Assembly (NCBI GenBank): GCA_903893795.1
Contig: CAITNO010000032.1
Span: 33,025 to 97,024, forward strand
Reading direction: 5' to 3'
DNA length: 64,000 nucleotides
From: Candidatus Hydrogenedentota bacterium
GTDB taxonomy: Bacteria; Hydrogenedentota; Hydrogenedentia; Hydrogenedentales; CAITNO01
Positions 1 through 9,687 of this stretch are shown piece by piece (positions within the stretch are counted from its first letter, which is position 1; every line of letters starts with the position of its first letter). Position numbers and translations under genes: made by a program. The notes below the pieces were generated by a model, which was not told the origin of the DNA, made no database searches, and saw nothing but the letters and a program-made list of their open reading frames with translations.

Positions 1-170
1 GGCCCGTGGGCGAATTCCCGCACTCAACTGGGGATGCGGGAGAAAAACCACGCAGGTCGCAGGGATGCGGGCGGAGCGACAAAGCCGCAATGACACATGC
101 GTCCCGGCACGCCCACAAGTGCGGGCCTGCCGGAACGCCGGTCCAGATTCCGTTGGTTGAAACCCCTGTA

Positions 171-629
171 CTAAAACTTTCGGCGGGCCAGCAACTGCAG
201 GACAGCCAGGCTGAGCCCCGTCACAAAAAGGTCACCAAGCACCTTGGCGAGGCTGCCGGGCGAGAAATCCCCCTTTTGGCAGCTCAGTCCGGCGCAACCG
301 CCGGGCTGGGTGTTTGACGTTGCGTTCGGATTGTCCGCCCCATTGCCGGGGAAGGTCAATGCGGTAATCTCCTGCAGGTTCGTGAATCCGTCCCCGTCGG
401 AGTCGGCGGCCTCAATGGCCTTAAAGTCAAAATTGGCACTCTTCAATGCGGCGCCATAACTGTTTCTGACCGGCGGTGCGACGTGGCAAAGGGTGCACGC
501 ATCGATGCGCGTGCCCACGGCGGCGGGATAGGCCTGCTCAAAGGCGGCCTTGTACGCGCTGGTCGCGTGTACCGGCAGGGCAAACACACACACCGCCAGA
601 ATGGCTAGGAAACAAGAACGCATCCGCAT
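171..629 (-). CDS. exported single-haem c-type cytochrome-like protein with C-terminal anchor
   Basis: 152-residue protein. The ATG at 629 is chosen because GGAG lies 9 bases upstream; a longer in-frame start has no ribosome site and would bury the signal peptide. A Sec signal peptide (MRMRSCFLAILAVCVFALP) is followed by one haem motif CTLCH and a calcium-loop-like segment DSDGDGFTNLQE, as in EF-hand or thrombospondin type 3 repeats. The C-terminus has two Cys, then LGDLF..GLSL, a short hydrophobic stretch and ARRKF, a layout like sorted-and-cleaved CTERM anchors. The head and tail are clearly homologous to the next gene (836-2566), which carries an inserted repeat stalk. Likely a surface or periplasmic electron carrier; the partner is unknown. 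Confidence 0.8.
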   Translation of the reverse strand: MRMRSCFLAILAVCVFALPVHATSAYKAAFEQAYPAAVGTRIDACTLCHVAPPVRNSYGAALKSANFDFKAIEAADSDGDGFTNLQEITALTFPGNGADNPNATSNTQPGGCAGLSCQKGDFSPGSLAKVLGDLFVTGLSLAVLQLLARRKF

Positions 630-835
630 GATCGTTTTCTCCAGTTTTATAACTATACAACAATACCATACCCTCTCGTCACTCGGGACGAAACGCATCG
701 GGCTGTTTGTTCAGCGGGGTCGGTTTCTCTCGCTCGGCGTGAGCGGCGCAAGTCCGATAATCCACCATACCGCCCGAATTTGGATCCATTACATAGTTTC
801 ATTTCACAACTTCCAAACCGTCGGTTTCTTGCGGC

Positions 836-2566
836 CTATGACTTGCGGCGGGCCATCACCATCAGGGTGACCAGGCTGAGACCGGGCAGAAACAAATCGC
901 CCAACATTTTCAAAATGCCGTCGGGCGTAAAGGAAGCCTGTTTGCCGCCCAGGCAGGTGCAGCCGGTGCTTTGCGGACCTGTGGAAACAGTAAGATTAAT
1001 CAATGAGCCGGGCACGGCCAGCGTCGCCGCGGCGGGAATCTGACTGATAACCGAGCCTGACGCCACGGTGTCGTTGGCCGCGTTGTTGACCAGGCCCACG
1101 GTGAAGCCGGCGGCCACGATGGCGGCGGTGGCCGCGTCCTGCGTCAACCCCGTCACATCCGGCACGGCCACGGGTTGCGGACCCTGGGAGAGCACCAGTG
1201 CAACCGCCGATCCGGCGGCCGCCTGCGCATTCGCCGAAGGGGTCTGACTGGCCACCTGGCCCGCAGGCACGGTGGAGCTGTATTCCTGCGTTATATTCCC
1301 CACCAGCAAGCCCGCGCTGACGATGGAGGCGGCCGCGGCGGCCTGCGTTTGGCCGGTCACATCGGGCACCGCAACCGGGCCGGGCCCCTGCGAAATGAGC
1401 AGACCCACCGCTGAGCCGGGAGCAGCCTGCGCGCCCGCAACAGGAGTTTGGGTAATAACCTCACCGTTTGGAACCGTGGCGTCGTGGCGCTGCGTCACAG
1501 CGCCTACCACCAGCCCGGCCCCCGTAATGGCGGAGGAGGCGGCAGCCTGGGTCTGGCCCACCACATTGGGAACAGTCACCGGCTGGGGGCCTTTGGATAC
1601 CGTCAGCGCCACAGCCGAACCGGCCGTGGCGGTCCCGCCCGCCGCAGGCGTCTGGCTGATTATCTGACCGGAGGAAATGGAGGCATTGTACACCTGCGTA
1701 ACGGTTCCCACCGTCAAGCCCGCCGCCGTGAGGGCCGTGGCCGCCGCAGCCTGTGTTTGTCCTACCACATTGGGAACGGTCACCTGCTCCGCCGTGTAGG
1801 TTCCCGTCGCCGTCCCGGTTTGACCCGTCGTGATGGTAACCGTTTGACTGGCCGGCGTCGCCCAGCCGACAACCGCTTTGAATTGCACCGTGACCGAACC
1901 GGCCGCCAAGCCGGCGACCGTGGCGCCGCTGGGCTGGTAGGCGCCGCTGGACCCCACGCGCCACTGCGCGCCCGCAGTCACGGCCGCCGCCGGGACAAGC
2001 GTCACCGTCAACGACCCCGTGGTCGCCGTGTAGGTTCCCGTCGCTGTCGCCGTGTGACCCGTCGTGATGGCAATTGTTTGATCCCCGGGAGTCACCCATC
2101 CCGTGACGGCCTTGAATTGAACCGTGACCGAACCGACCGCCAGGCCGGTGACCGTGGCGCCGCTGGCCTGATAGGCACCGCTGAGCCCCACGCGCCATTG
2201 CGCGCCCGCGGTCACCGCCGCCGCCGGCACGAGCGTAACCGTCAATGACCCCGTGGCCGCCGCCGGATGGTCTGCCGCGTTGCCGGGAAAGGTGAGCGCC
2301 GTGATTTCGGCCAGGTTGGTAAAGCCGTCGCCGTCCGAATCGGCAGCCTCGATGCTGGCAAAGTTGTGCCCCGCATTGGCATAGGCGGTGCCATAACTGT
2401 TTCTGGCGGGCGCACTGGTGTGGCACAGCGTACAACTGTCAATGCGGGTTCCAACAGCCGCCGGGTAGGTGCTCTCAAAGCTGGACAAATGACTGGGGGT
2501 AGCCGTTGCCGGCAAAGCTGCAAGCACACAAAACACAATGACACTTGTTGCTGCAAACAGTTTCAT
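836..2566 (-). CDS. exported single-haem protein with beta-sandwich repeats, four PASTA domains and C-terminal anchor
   Basis: 576 residues from the ATG at 2566, which has GGGAG about 7 bases upstream. Order: signal peptide (MKLFAATSVIVFCVLAALP), single haem motif CTLCH, DSDGDGFTNLAE calcium-type loop, two copies of a PEGA-like repeat (GSLTVTLVPAAAVTAGAQWR), four PASTA repeats beginning V[TA]VPNV or VPDVTG, then a Cys-containing tail with LGDLF..GLSL and ARRKS. PASTA domains normally sit outside Ser/Thr kinases or on penicillin-binding proteins. No kinase or transpeptidase is present here, so they probably act as a stalk or as glycan-binding units (inference). The haem head and the last ~30 residues match the 171-629 protein. 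Confidence 0.82.
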   Translation of the reverse strand: MKLFAATSVIVFCVLAALPATATPSHLSSFESTYPAAVGTRIDSCTLCHTSAPARNSYGTAYANAGHNFASIEAADSDGDGFTNLAEITALTFPGNAADHPAAATGSLTVTLVPAAAVTAGAQWRVGLSGAYQASGATVTGLAVGSVTVQFKAVTGWVTPGDQTIAITTGHTATATGTYTATTGSLTVTLVPAAAVTAGAQWRVGSSGAYQPSGATVAGLAAGSVTVQFKAVVGWATPASQTVTITTGQTGTATGTYTAEQVTVPNVVGQTQAAAATALTAAGLTVGTVTQVYNASISSGQIISQTPAAGGTATAGSAVALTVSKGPQPVTVPNVVGQTQAAASSAITGAGLVVGAVTQRHDATVPNGEVITQTPVAGAQAAPGSAVGLLISQGPGPVAVPDVTGQTQAAAAASIVSAGLLVGNITQEYSSTVPAGQVASQTPSANAQAAAGSAVALVLSQGPQPVAVPDVTGLTQDAATAAIVAAGFTVGLVNNAANDTVASGSVISQIPAAATLAVPGSLINLTVSTGPQSTGCTCLGGKQASFTPDGILKMLGDLFLPGLSLVTLMVMARRKS

Positions 2567-2852
2567 GGAAATCTCCCTGTGGTTGCTCGGAATCTCGGCG
2601 TTAAAGTTAACGCGGCCTGTGGCGAAAAAATTCGCGTACCTGCCAACTTGTGAAGGGGAACGCTCCAGCACTCGTCCTTGGCGACACGCTAAAGTACACT
2701 GATGCGTTCTTCTTGTTGAAATAGATTCCGGTATCAGTAAGCAAGAAGATGCTCTGCCAAGCCATGCGGCGAGACATGGCGTTTCACCGCCGTTGCTTAC
2801 CCCTTGGGAAAGCAAATGCGGCTCGGCTCTTTTCACTGTTCTTGTACGACTT

Positions 2853-5800
2853 TTATGGAGCCACCAGCTTTATATAGTCGTTATAAACTACGGAGTAGTT
2901 GTTTGCCCCGTCGAGATACTGCACACGCACCGTGTGGTAACCCAGCCCGGCGGGCAGGGTGTAGGCACGGGTGGCCGTCTGCGGCATCCAGGCGGTCCAG
3001 TGCGCGCCGTCATCGCTGAAGCGCATCCGCGACACCTGGGCGCCGCTGTCCGACCACGTCAGTTTCAGCGTCACCGACTGCGTCGTCGTTGTGGCCGCAC
3101 CGTCGTTGATGATGATCGTGCCCGTGGGCGGTGTCTGGTCCAGCCGAATGTAGTCGCTGAATATGGCGGACTTATTGTTCAGCTTGTCGATGTACTGCAC
3201 CCGAACCGTCTTGTGGCCGTCTCCGGAGGGCAGCGTCCAGGTCTTGGTCACCGCGAGTGATTCCCAAGCCGTCCAGGTGGAGCCGTCGTTGCTGAAGCGC
3301 ATCCGCACCACGCCCGTCCCGTCGCCGCCCGCCCAGGTCAGGGACAGCGTCACCAACGGGTTGTTGGTCGCGGAGCGGTTGTTGTTGATGATAATCGAAC
3401 CCGTCATCGGGGGTGCGGCGCCCTTGGAGACCACCAGATTCACGGCGCTGTTGTAGATCGCCTCGGAATTCGCAGTTGGATTCTGGCTGATGACCAGACC
3501 CGCCGCCACGGTGGCACTGTACTGCTCCGTCACCGTACCCGTGGTCAGATGTGCGGCAGTGAGCGCTGTGCCGGCCGCCGACTGTGACAGTCCGACCACG
3601 TTCGGCACCGTCACCGGGCATGGGCCTGTGGACACCACCAGAGCCACCGCACTGCCGTGGGGAATGATTTGGTTTGCCGTGGGAGTCTGACTGATGACCA
3701 GGCCCGCCGCAACCGTATTGCTGCATTGCTGCGTCACCGCGCCCGTGGTCAGGTTAACATTGGCAAGGGCGGTGCCCGCGGCGGACTCGGTCATGCCAAC
3801 CACATTGGGAACATTCACGGGCGCCGGACCGAGGCTGACCGTGATGTTCACCGCCGTGCCCACCGGTTCAACACTGCCCGCATTGATACCTTGAAGCAAC
3901 ACCGTGCCCGAGGGAACGGAGCTGCTGTACACCTCCATGACCTGTCCCACCGCCAATCCGGCGTCGTCGAGGGCGCTCTGCGCGTTCTCCTCAACCATGC
4001 CGACCACATTGGGAACTATCGTGAGGGTGAAGGCCGACACGCCCGGACCCTCCGCCGTCACCGTGCCCGCCCCGTTGCGCGCCGTGACGGCAAAGGTGTA
4101 ATAGGTGTCGAATACAAGTCCGGTAACGGCGATGGCTCCCCAGGCGGAAGCCGTCCGGTACACCGCCGACGCGCCCAGCGCGCCGTTTGCCTGCACCCAC
4201 GCATTTGTGGTTGTGCAGCGGATGGCATACTCCGTTGTCGCGGAGTTGCCGTCGCCCGTGCCCGTCGAGACACTGAGTGACGTGGTCGTGGGCCCGTTCA
4301 AGGTCGGCGCCGTTGGCGTGTTTGCCAGCGTCCACGAGGAGAATACGTTTGTCTTCGCACTGTCGCCGCCGCTGCCGGTGGCGGCCACCTGGAAAGCGTA
4401 CTGCGTGCTTGCCGTCAGGCTGCCCTGAGGATAGGACGTGACGCCCGAGGCCGTTGTGGTGCGCAGCGTTGTCGGCGCCGCAGAACCCGGGTCGGACCAG
4501 ACCTTGAACCCTGTCTCGTCATACGAGTTGTCGGTCCAGGTCCAGGTGATGGTGCTGGCCCCTATGGCCGTGGACCCGGGATTGGTCGGCGGCGCGGGCG
4601 GCTGATAGACCAGCCTGAAGTCACCCTTTCCCCAGCCGTCCCAGGGCATGGCAAACCAGCGGCTGCGCTGCTGAAACGGGGTGATGGCGGGACTGTACAG
4701 CAGCCGCATCCGCCAATGATAGGTGCCGTTTGCAAGTCCGGAGATCAATTGGTTGAACGGGGCTCCTGCCACGCCGGTGCTGGTCCACGAGGCGGTCTTC
4801 ACTGTGCCTGTTCCGTTGAAAGCCGTTTGGTACGGCTTCAGTTCGCATTCGAGCTTCGCTTTGCCGCGGCCAAAGGGGGTGCGCCCCTTCGCCGCCAGAC
4901 GGGCACTGTCCTTTGGCATCAGACCCATGGGCGCAACTTCAACCGAGTCGTCTCCGCGCCGCTGACGGGGGTTCAAATTCAGCCCCCGGCCGGCCTCGCC
5001 ATTGCCATAGTACAGGACCGCCAATCCCTCATCGGTTTCCCCGCTGTCATAGTACGGAGCGCCCACGATAACGTCGGCATAACCGTCCCCGTTCACGTCC
5101 CCCGCTGTGGACACGGAATAGCCGAATTGGGCGTCGGCCTGGTTGCTTTCCGCCGCCCAGGCGGGCGTCGCGGACAGACCCGAAGCCGATCCGTGATAGA
5201 CGAAAGCCTTTCCCTCACCGCTTTGGCCATTGCTGTAACCCGGAGCACCCACAATAACATCGGCATAACCGTCCCCGTTCACATCCCCAGCCGTCGACAC
5301 GGACACACCAAAGCGGTCCCCGGCCTGGTCGCCATACACACTCCAGGGGGAGGCTTGAGGTCCTGTTGGGGAGCCGTACCAGACATCCACCCGGCCCATC
5401 TGGGACCCGGACACTTTGAAGTGGGACGCGCCGACGATCACATCGGCGTAGCCGTCACCGTTCACGTCCCCTGCCGCGGAAACAGACTCGCCATAGATCG
5501 TGTTCGCCACGCCGCCATAGGCCGACCAACTGGGGGAGGCGGACGGACCCGACGCGGATCCGTAGTAAATGAAGACGGCGCCCTCATCCGTAAGTGTGTG
5601 GTCATAGCCGGTTGCGCCGACGACCACATCAGAGTAGCCGTCGCCGTTCACGTCCCCCGCCGTGGACACCGACCAGCCCAGCTTGGCAACGGCCTGGTTC
5701 CCTTCCACGCGCCAACTATAGGCGCTGGAAAGGCCCGATGCGGAGCCATTAAACACAAAGGCCGCCCCTTCCTGGCTTTGGCCGTCCGTGTATAAGTAGT

Positions 5801-8327
5801 CTCCGATTATCACATCGGCGTAGCCGTCGCCGTTCACATCCCCGGCGCTCGACAGGGAGAATCCAAATTGGACTCCGGACCCGTCGGACTCTTTTGTCCA
5901 GTCGGCGGTCAATGACAGTCCCGATGCAGACCCGTAATATGCATACACCTTGCCTCTGGTGCCGTTCGCCCCGATAATTACATCGGAATAGCCGTCGCCG
6001 TTCACATCCCCCGCCGTCGCCACGGACTGGCCAAACCAGGCACCGCTGGCGCCGCCGGTGGCCTGCCAGTTGGCTGTGGCGGACAGGCCGGATGCAGACC
6101 CATGGTATACAAATGCGGCACCCTCTTCCGTCTGGCCGTTGTCGAAGCGCTGCGCGCCCACGATCACATCGGCATAGCCGTCGCCGTTCACATCCCCCGC
6201 CGAGGCGACGGAATAGCCAAACCGGGCATTGGCCTGATTGCTTTCCGCCGTCCAGTTGGCTGCGGCGGAAAGTGTGGACGCAGACCCGTAGTACACGAAC
6301 GCCCGGCCTTCGTCCGTCTCGCCGTTGTCATAGAAGGGTGCGCCCACAACCACATCGGCAAAACCATCGCCGTTCACGTCGCCCGCCGTAAAGACGGCAT
6401 ATCCGAACTTGGCCCCAACCTGGTCGCTTTCGGCCGTCCAACTGGCCACAGCGGACGGACCGGAGGAGGACCCGTAATAGACATAGACCCGGCCCTCGTC
6501 GGTCTGGCCGTTGTCATAGGTGGGTGCGCTCACGATCACGTCGGCGTAGCCGTCGCCGTTCACATCCCCCGCCGTCGCCACGGACCAGCCGAAGTTTGCC
6601 CCGGCCTGGTTGCTTTCCGCCGTCCACGCGGCAGTGGCGGCAGTCCCTTTTGACGACCCGAAATACACATAGGCGCGGCCCTCGTCGGTCTCGCCGTTGT
6701 CATAGCCGTACGCGCCCACGATGACATCGGCATATCCGTCCCCGTTCACATCACCGGCCGTGGACACAGAGCAGCCAAAATAGGCGCTCGCCTGTCCGCC
6801 GTCTATCGTCCGCAACGGTGTGCCGCCCAGGCCGGAGGCGGAGCCGGAATACACGTAGACCCGGCCCTCGTCGGCCAGAGTGTTGTCATAATAAGGCGCA
6901 CCAATAATCACATCGGCATAGCCGTCGCCGTCCACATCGCCCGCCGTCCCCACGGACGCCCCAAAACTGGCACCGGCCTGGTTGGACTCCGCGGTCCAGC
7001 CCGCCGATGCCGCAAGGCCGCCCGCTGAACCGTAGTATACGAAGGCCCGCCCCTCATCGGTCTGTCCGTTGTCGTAGGCATCCGCGCCGACAATCACGTC
7101 GCTAAACCCGTCCCCGTTCACGTCGCCCGCAGTGGAAACCGACACGCCAAAATCGGAATTGGCCTGGTTGCTCTCGGCGGTCCAGTTGGCGGTGATGGAG
7201 AGGCCCGATGCCGATCCGTGATACACGTATACCCGCCCTTCGTTTGTCTGGCCGTTGTCATAGTAGAGCGCGCTCACGATGACATCGCTGTACCCATCGC
7301 CGTTCACGTCGCCCGCCGTCGCCACGGACCAGCCAAAATAGGCGCCGGCCTGGTTGCTTTCCGCGGTCCAATCGGGCTTGTCCGACAAGCCGGTGGCCGA
7401 ACCATAATGGACAAAGGCACGCCCCTCATCGGTCTGACCGTTGTCATAGGTGGGCGAACCGATAATGACGTCGCTGTAGCCGTCGCCGTTCACATCCCCC
7501 GCCGTCGCCGCGGACCACCCAAAATAGGCATTGGCCTGGTCGCTCTCGGCCGTGCAGGCGGCACTGGTCGCGAGGGGATCAATGGTGACGGGAAAGGCCG
7601 CGCCCGCCGTGTCCACGCGCAGTTCAAGGTCGGTCCGGTTCTCAAGCGTCATGACGGCGGAAAGTTCCCTGCCTGACGCGTCCGTGGCGCGCAATTTGCC
7701 GTAGTGCATCACCCCCACACCGCCCGGGCTCAGAAACTCCACCGTCTGGCCGTCCGCCACCATGTCCGCCGACAGGTCACCGCGCACGCCCATGCGCACC
7801 ACAAGGGTATCTCCCGAAGCAGGGGCCTGGTAAATGGTAAACCCCTGCTCCAGACCGGAGGCGCTGTTCACATACCACTCCGCCAGCCCGTCGCGTTCAA
7901 AGGTGATCCGGTTTCCCTCGGTGCAGGTGTCACGCACCGGGGTTGCCGAAACGGCGTCGCCAAGACCGCCAACGCTGACCAGTTCCAGCCCCCAGGTCCA
8001 TCCGGCAGCGTCCCCTGCGCGGCGCACCACCCGCGGACCCGCAGTGGTGAAATAAGTGCGCAGGTTCTGCGCCCGGTTCGGCGCCTGCCACGCCGCGCCC
8101 AGTCCCGGAATGGAGCTTTCCTCCTGCCAGGTCACATTGTATTCCGACGCGGCAATGCTCTTCTGGGCCCTGGACCACCAGTCTTGGGGCACATTGCCGG
8201 CGGGCACCGATGGAGCCTGCCCCACCCCGTGGGCGGGCGCGGCTGGTTTTCCCCATGCCGTGCCAATGCCCAGAAATGTTGCCGCACAGAGTACATGGAG
8301 TCCCACCCTGCCCGCCGAATAGTGCAT
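2853..8327 (-). CDS. giant exported FG-GAP / FN3 / PASTA repeat protein
   Basis: 1824 residues from the ATG at 8327 (AGAGG 8 bases upstream). A signal peptide (HYSAGRVGLHVLCAATFLG region) leads into a ~200-residue N-terminal domain. Then come 14 integrin-alpha-like FG-GAP repeats, each with a core AGDVNGDG[YF][SA]DVI or a close variant (one has AGDVDGDGYADVI); the Asp-rich loop is the known Ca2+ site of the family and predicts a beta-propeller. After these are fibronectin III-like segments, three PASTA repeats (VPNVVG) and two related ~85-residue repeats beginning G[ST]IIIN. No C-terminal ARRK anchor is present, unlike the two cytochromes downstream whose PASTA units it resembles. Probably secreted and adhesive or structural; no catalytic motif is seen. 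Confidence 0.85.
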   Translation of the reverse strand: MHYSAGRVGLHVLCAATFLGIGTAWGKPAAPAHGVGQAPSVPAGNVPQDWWSRAQKSIAASEYNVTWQEESSIPGLGAAWQAPNRAQNLRTYFTTAGPRVVRRAGDAAGWTWGLELVSVGGLGDAVSATPVRDTCTEGNRITFERDGLAEWYVNSASGLEQGFTIYQAPASGDTLVVRMGVRGDLSADMVADGQTVEFLSPGGVGVMHYGKLRATDASGRELSAVMTLENRTDLELRVDTAGAAFPVTIDPLATSAACTAESDQANAYFGWSAATAGDVNGDGYSDVIIGSPTYDNGQTDEGRAFVHYGSATGLSDKPDWTAESNQAGAYFGWSVATAGDVNGDGYSDVIVSALYYDNGQTNEGRVYVYHGSASGLSITANWTAESNQANSDFGVSVSTAGDVNGDGFSDVIVGADAYDNGQTDEGRAFVYYGSAGGLAASAGWTAESNQAGASFGASVGTAGDVDGDGYADVIIGAPYYDNTLADEGRVYVYSGSASGLGGTPLRTIDGGQASAYFGCSVSTAGDVNGDGYADVIVGAYGYDNGETDEGRAYVYFGSSKGTAATAAWTAESNQAGANFGWSVATAGDVNGDGYADVIVSAPTYDNGQTDEGRVYVYYGSSSGPSAVASWTAESDQVGAKFGYAVFTAGDVNGDGFADVVVGAPFYDNGETDEGRAFVYYGSASTLSAAANWTAESNQANARFGYSVASAGDVNGDGYADVIVGAQRFDNGQTEEGAAFVYHGSASGLSATANWQATGGASGAWFGQSVATAGDVNGDGYSDVIIGANGTRGKVYAYYGSASGLSLTADWTKESDGSGVQFGFSLSSAGDVNGDGYADVIIGDYLYTDGQSQEGAAFVFNGSASGLSSAYSWRVEGNQAVAKLGWSVSTAGDVNGDGYSDVVVGATGYDHTLTDEGAVFIYYGSASGPSASPSWSAYGGVANTIYGESVSAAGDVNGDGYADVIVGASHFKVSGSQMGRVDVWYGSPTGPQASPWSVYGDQAGDRFGVSVSTAGDVNGDGYADVIVGAPGYSNGQSGEGKAFVYHGSASGLSATPAWAAESNQADAQFGYSVSTAGDVNGDGYADVIVGAPYYDSGETDEGLAVLYYGNGEAGRGLNLNPRQRRGDDSVEVAPMGLMPKDSARLAAKGRTPFGRGKAKLECELKPYQTAFNGTGTVKTASWTSTGVAGAPFNQLISGLANGTYHWRMRLLYSPAITPFQQRSRWFAMPWDGWGKGDFRLVYQPPAPPTNPGSTAIGASTITWTWTDNSYDETGFKVWSDPGSAAPTTLRTTTASGVTSYPQGSLTASTQYAFQVAATGSGGDSAKTNVFSSWTLANTPTAPTLNGPTTTSLSVSTGTGDGNSATTEYAIRCTTTNAWVQANGALGASAVYRTASAWGAIAVTGLVFDTYYTFAVTARNGAGTVTAEGPGVSAFTLTIVPNVVGMVEENAQSALDDAGLAVGQVMEVYSSSVPSGTVLLQGINAGSVEPVGTAVNITVSLGPAPVNVPNVVGMTESAAGTALANVNLTTGAVTQQCSNTVAAGLVISQTPTANQIIPHGSAVALVVSTGPCPVTVPNVVGLSQSAAGTALTAAHLTTGTVTEQYSATVAAGLVISQNPTANSEAIYNSAVNLVVSKGAAPPMTGSIIINNNRSATNNPLVTLSLTWAGGDGTGVVRMRFSNDGSTWTAWESLAVTKTWTLPSGDGHKTVRVQYIDKLNNKSAIFSDYIRLDQTPPTGTIIINDGAATTTTQSVTLKLTWSDSGAQVSRMRFSDDGAHWTAWMPQTATRAYTLPAGLGYHTVRVQYLDGANNYSVVYNDYIKLVAP

Positions 8328-8542
8328 GTCAAGAGCCTCTCTTCCACTTGTGTGGCACGGGCCTTGTCCCACCTCTGCCACTACCCTTATACCAGTCTCT
8401 CAAAATACAACCTGCCCAATTGACCGATAAAGTGTATCACAATGGATGCCTTTTGGGAATAGTTGTTTTTTTACTGCCTGACCCGCCTTTCCCTCACCGG
8501 CGGCAGTGACAGGCTGGGGCTGTTCCGGGCTTTAATACAGAA

Positions 8543-8586
8543 AGGCCGTGCCTGGTTGTGTCGGAACACTTAACCAGGCACGGCCT
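8543..8586 (-). terminator. strong hairpin terminator of the cytochrome-porin operon
   Basis: A perfect 15-bp inverted repeat (aggccgtgcctggtt / aaccaggcacggcct) has a further gtgt/acac pairing inside the loop. It lies about 55 bases past the 8640 stop on the minus strand and is followed by a modestly T-rich run (TTCTGTATT). The rest of 8328-8639 shows no gene; it must also hold the FG-GAP gene promoter, which I could not place. Confidence 0.7.
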
Positions 8587-8639
8587 GCCGAAACGTAGCA
8601 CTTAATTTATGCGCCAACCCTGCTGTCTAAAAAATGATG

Positions 8640-9665
8640 TCAGTGGCAGGCGACGCACTTTACGCTGGTGTTCATGATGTGCGGGGCGCGGTAGGGCACG
8701 CCGCCGGGGTGGCACAGGCCGCAGTTGCCATAGAGGCCCAGGACATGCGGTGATGCAATCGCCTTGGAATGCTCAATTTCCTGGTGGCATTCGGTGCAGC
8801 CGCTGTCGCGCGGCGGATAGTGGCAGTTGATGCAGTGTCGGTTGAGCGGCTCGGCCCATCCGCCGGAACCGTGGCTCGTGGGCTCGGCGTGCTGGTGGCA
8901 ACGCACGCAGAAGTCCTCCTCGTGGCAGGCAACGCACTTCTGGCGGTCCCACTCGGCGCGCATGCCGTGGGTGCGGTTGCGCCAGGCAATGTCGTGACTC
9001 TTGGGCGGATTCTTGCGGTGGCATTCCTCGCAGGAGCTTTCCTTGTCGTGGCAGATGTAGCAGAACCCAAGGTCGCGCTGCGACTGGCGGCCGTGAAGGG
9101 TTTCCCACATTTGCGGATTGTCGTGCGGAAGGCGCGTGCCGCGATAGGTCTTGGGCTTGACGTTCTTGTTCAGTTCGGCGTGGCAAACGGAACAGTCGGT
9201 CTTGTCCGGCGCATTCTTGGTGTGACAGTCCAAGCACCACTTCATCCGATCGGCAACGGGGGCCAGGATGGCCTTGTCCGGATCGGTGTGGCAGGTGGCG
9301 CATTCAACATTCTTGTCCGTGTGCGCTTTATGGTTGAACTTGACATCGCCGCCGAGGAGCTTGGGCAGGGAATCGACCTTCTGATCGGGGCGGGTGTGGC
9401 AGAAATTGCACTTGTCGTCGGGCTTGGCCGTGTCAAAGTCGTGGCACGTGGTGCACAGCTCATGGTTGGGCATGGCCGGCTCACCCTTGTCATTCGCCGC
9501 ATGGCAGTCGGCACAGGCGAGACTTTCCTTGGCATGCGCCTTGTGCGGCGCTTTTATGCCGCGATCCTGGCGGGTGCCGTGCATGGACGTGAAGGTGGCG
9601 CATGCCCCCAACAGCACGGCCATCAGAATGGCCGCCAACCAGCGTTTTCCGGTCTGCTGAAACAT
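8640..9665 (-). CDS. 14-haem c-type cytochrome lipoprotein
   Basis: 341 residues from the ATG at 9665 (AGGAG 8 bases upstream). The lipobox VLLGAC places the lipidated Cys at residue 22, so it is probably outer-membrane attached. I count 14 CXXCH motifs (CADCH, CTTCH, CNFCH, CATCH, CLDCH, CSVCH, CYICH, CEECH, CVACH, CVRCH, CINCH, CTECH, CGLCH, CVACH). The last one is the final five residues of the protein. It lies 22 bases downstream of an outer-membrane barrel gene, the arrangement of porin-cytochrome conduits that pass electrons across the outer membrane. The exact cytochrome family is not assigned. Confidence 0.88.
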   Translation of the reverse strand: MFQQTGKRWLAAILMAVLLGACATFTSMHGTRQDRGIKAPHKAHAKESLACADCHAANDKGEPAMPNHELCTTCHDFDTAKPDDKCNFCHTRPDQKVDSLPKLLGGDVKFNHKAHTDKNVECATCHTDPDKAILAPVADRMKWCLDCHTKNAPDKTDCSVCHAELNKNVKPKTYRGTRLPHDNPQMWETLHGRQSQRDLGFCYICHDKESSCEECHRKNPPKSHDIAWRNRTHGMRAEWDRQKCVACHEEDFCVRCHQHAEPTSHGSGGWAEPLNRHCINCHYPPRDSGCTECHQEIEHSKAIASPHVLGLYGNCGLCHPGGVPYRAPHIMNTSVKCVACH

Positions 9666-9687
9666 TTCCGGTTCTCCTACTCGGCGC

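Noticed and set aside
1..170. A gene or RNA at the left edge
   Set aside because: No convincing coding frame, tRNA or hairpin could be supported in this stretch.
2567..2852. Cyclic-di-GMP (GEMM) riboswitch before the single-haem gene
   Set aside because: Such switches precede cytochrome genes in some metal reducers, but I could not find the conserved GEMM core here or in the other cytochrome leaders.
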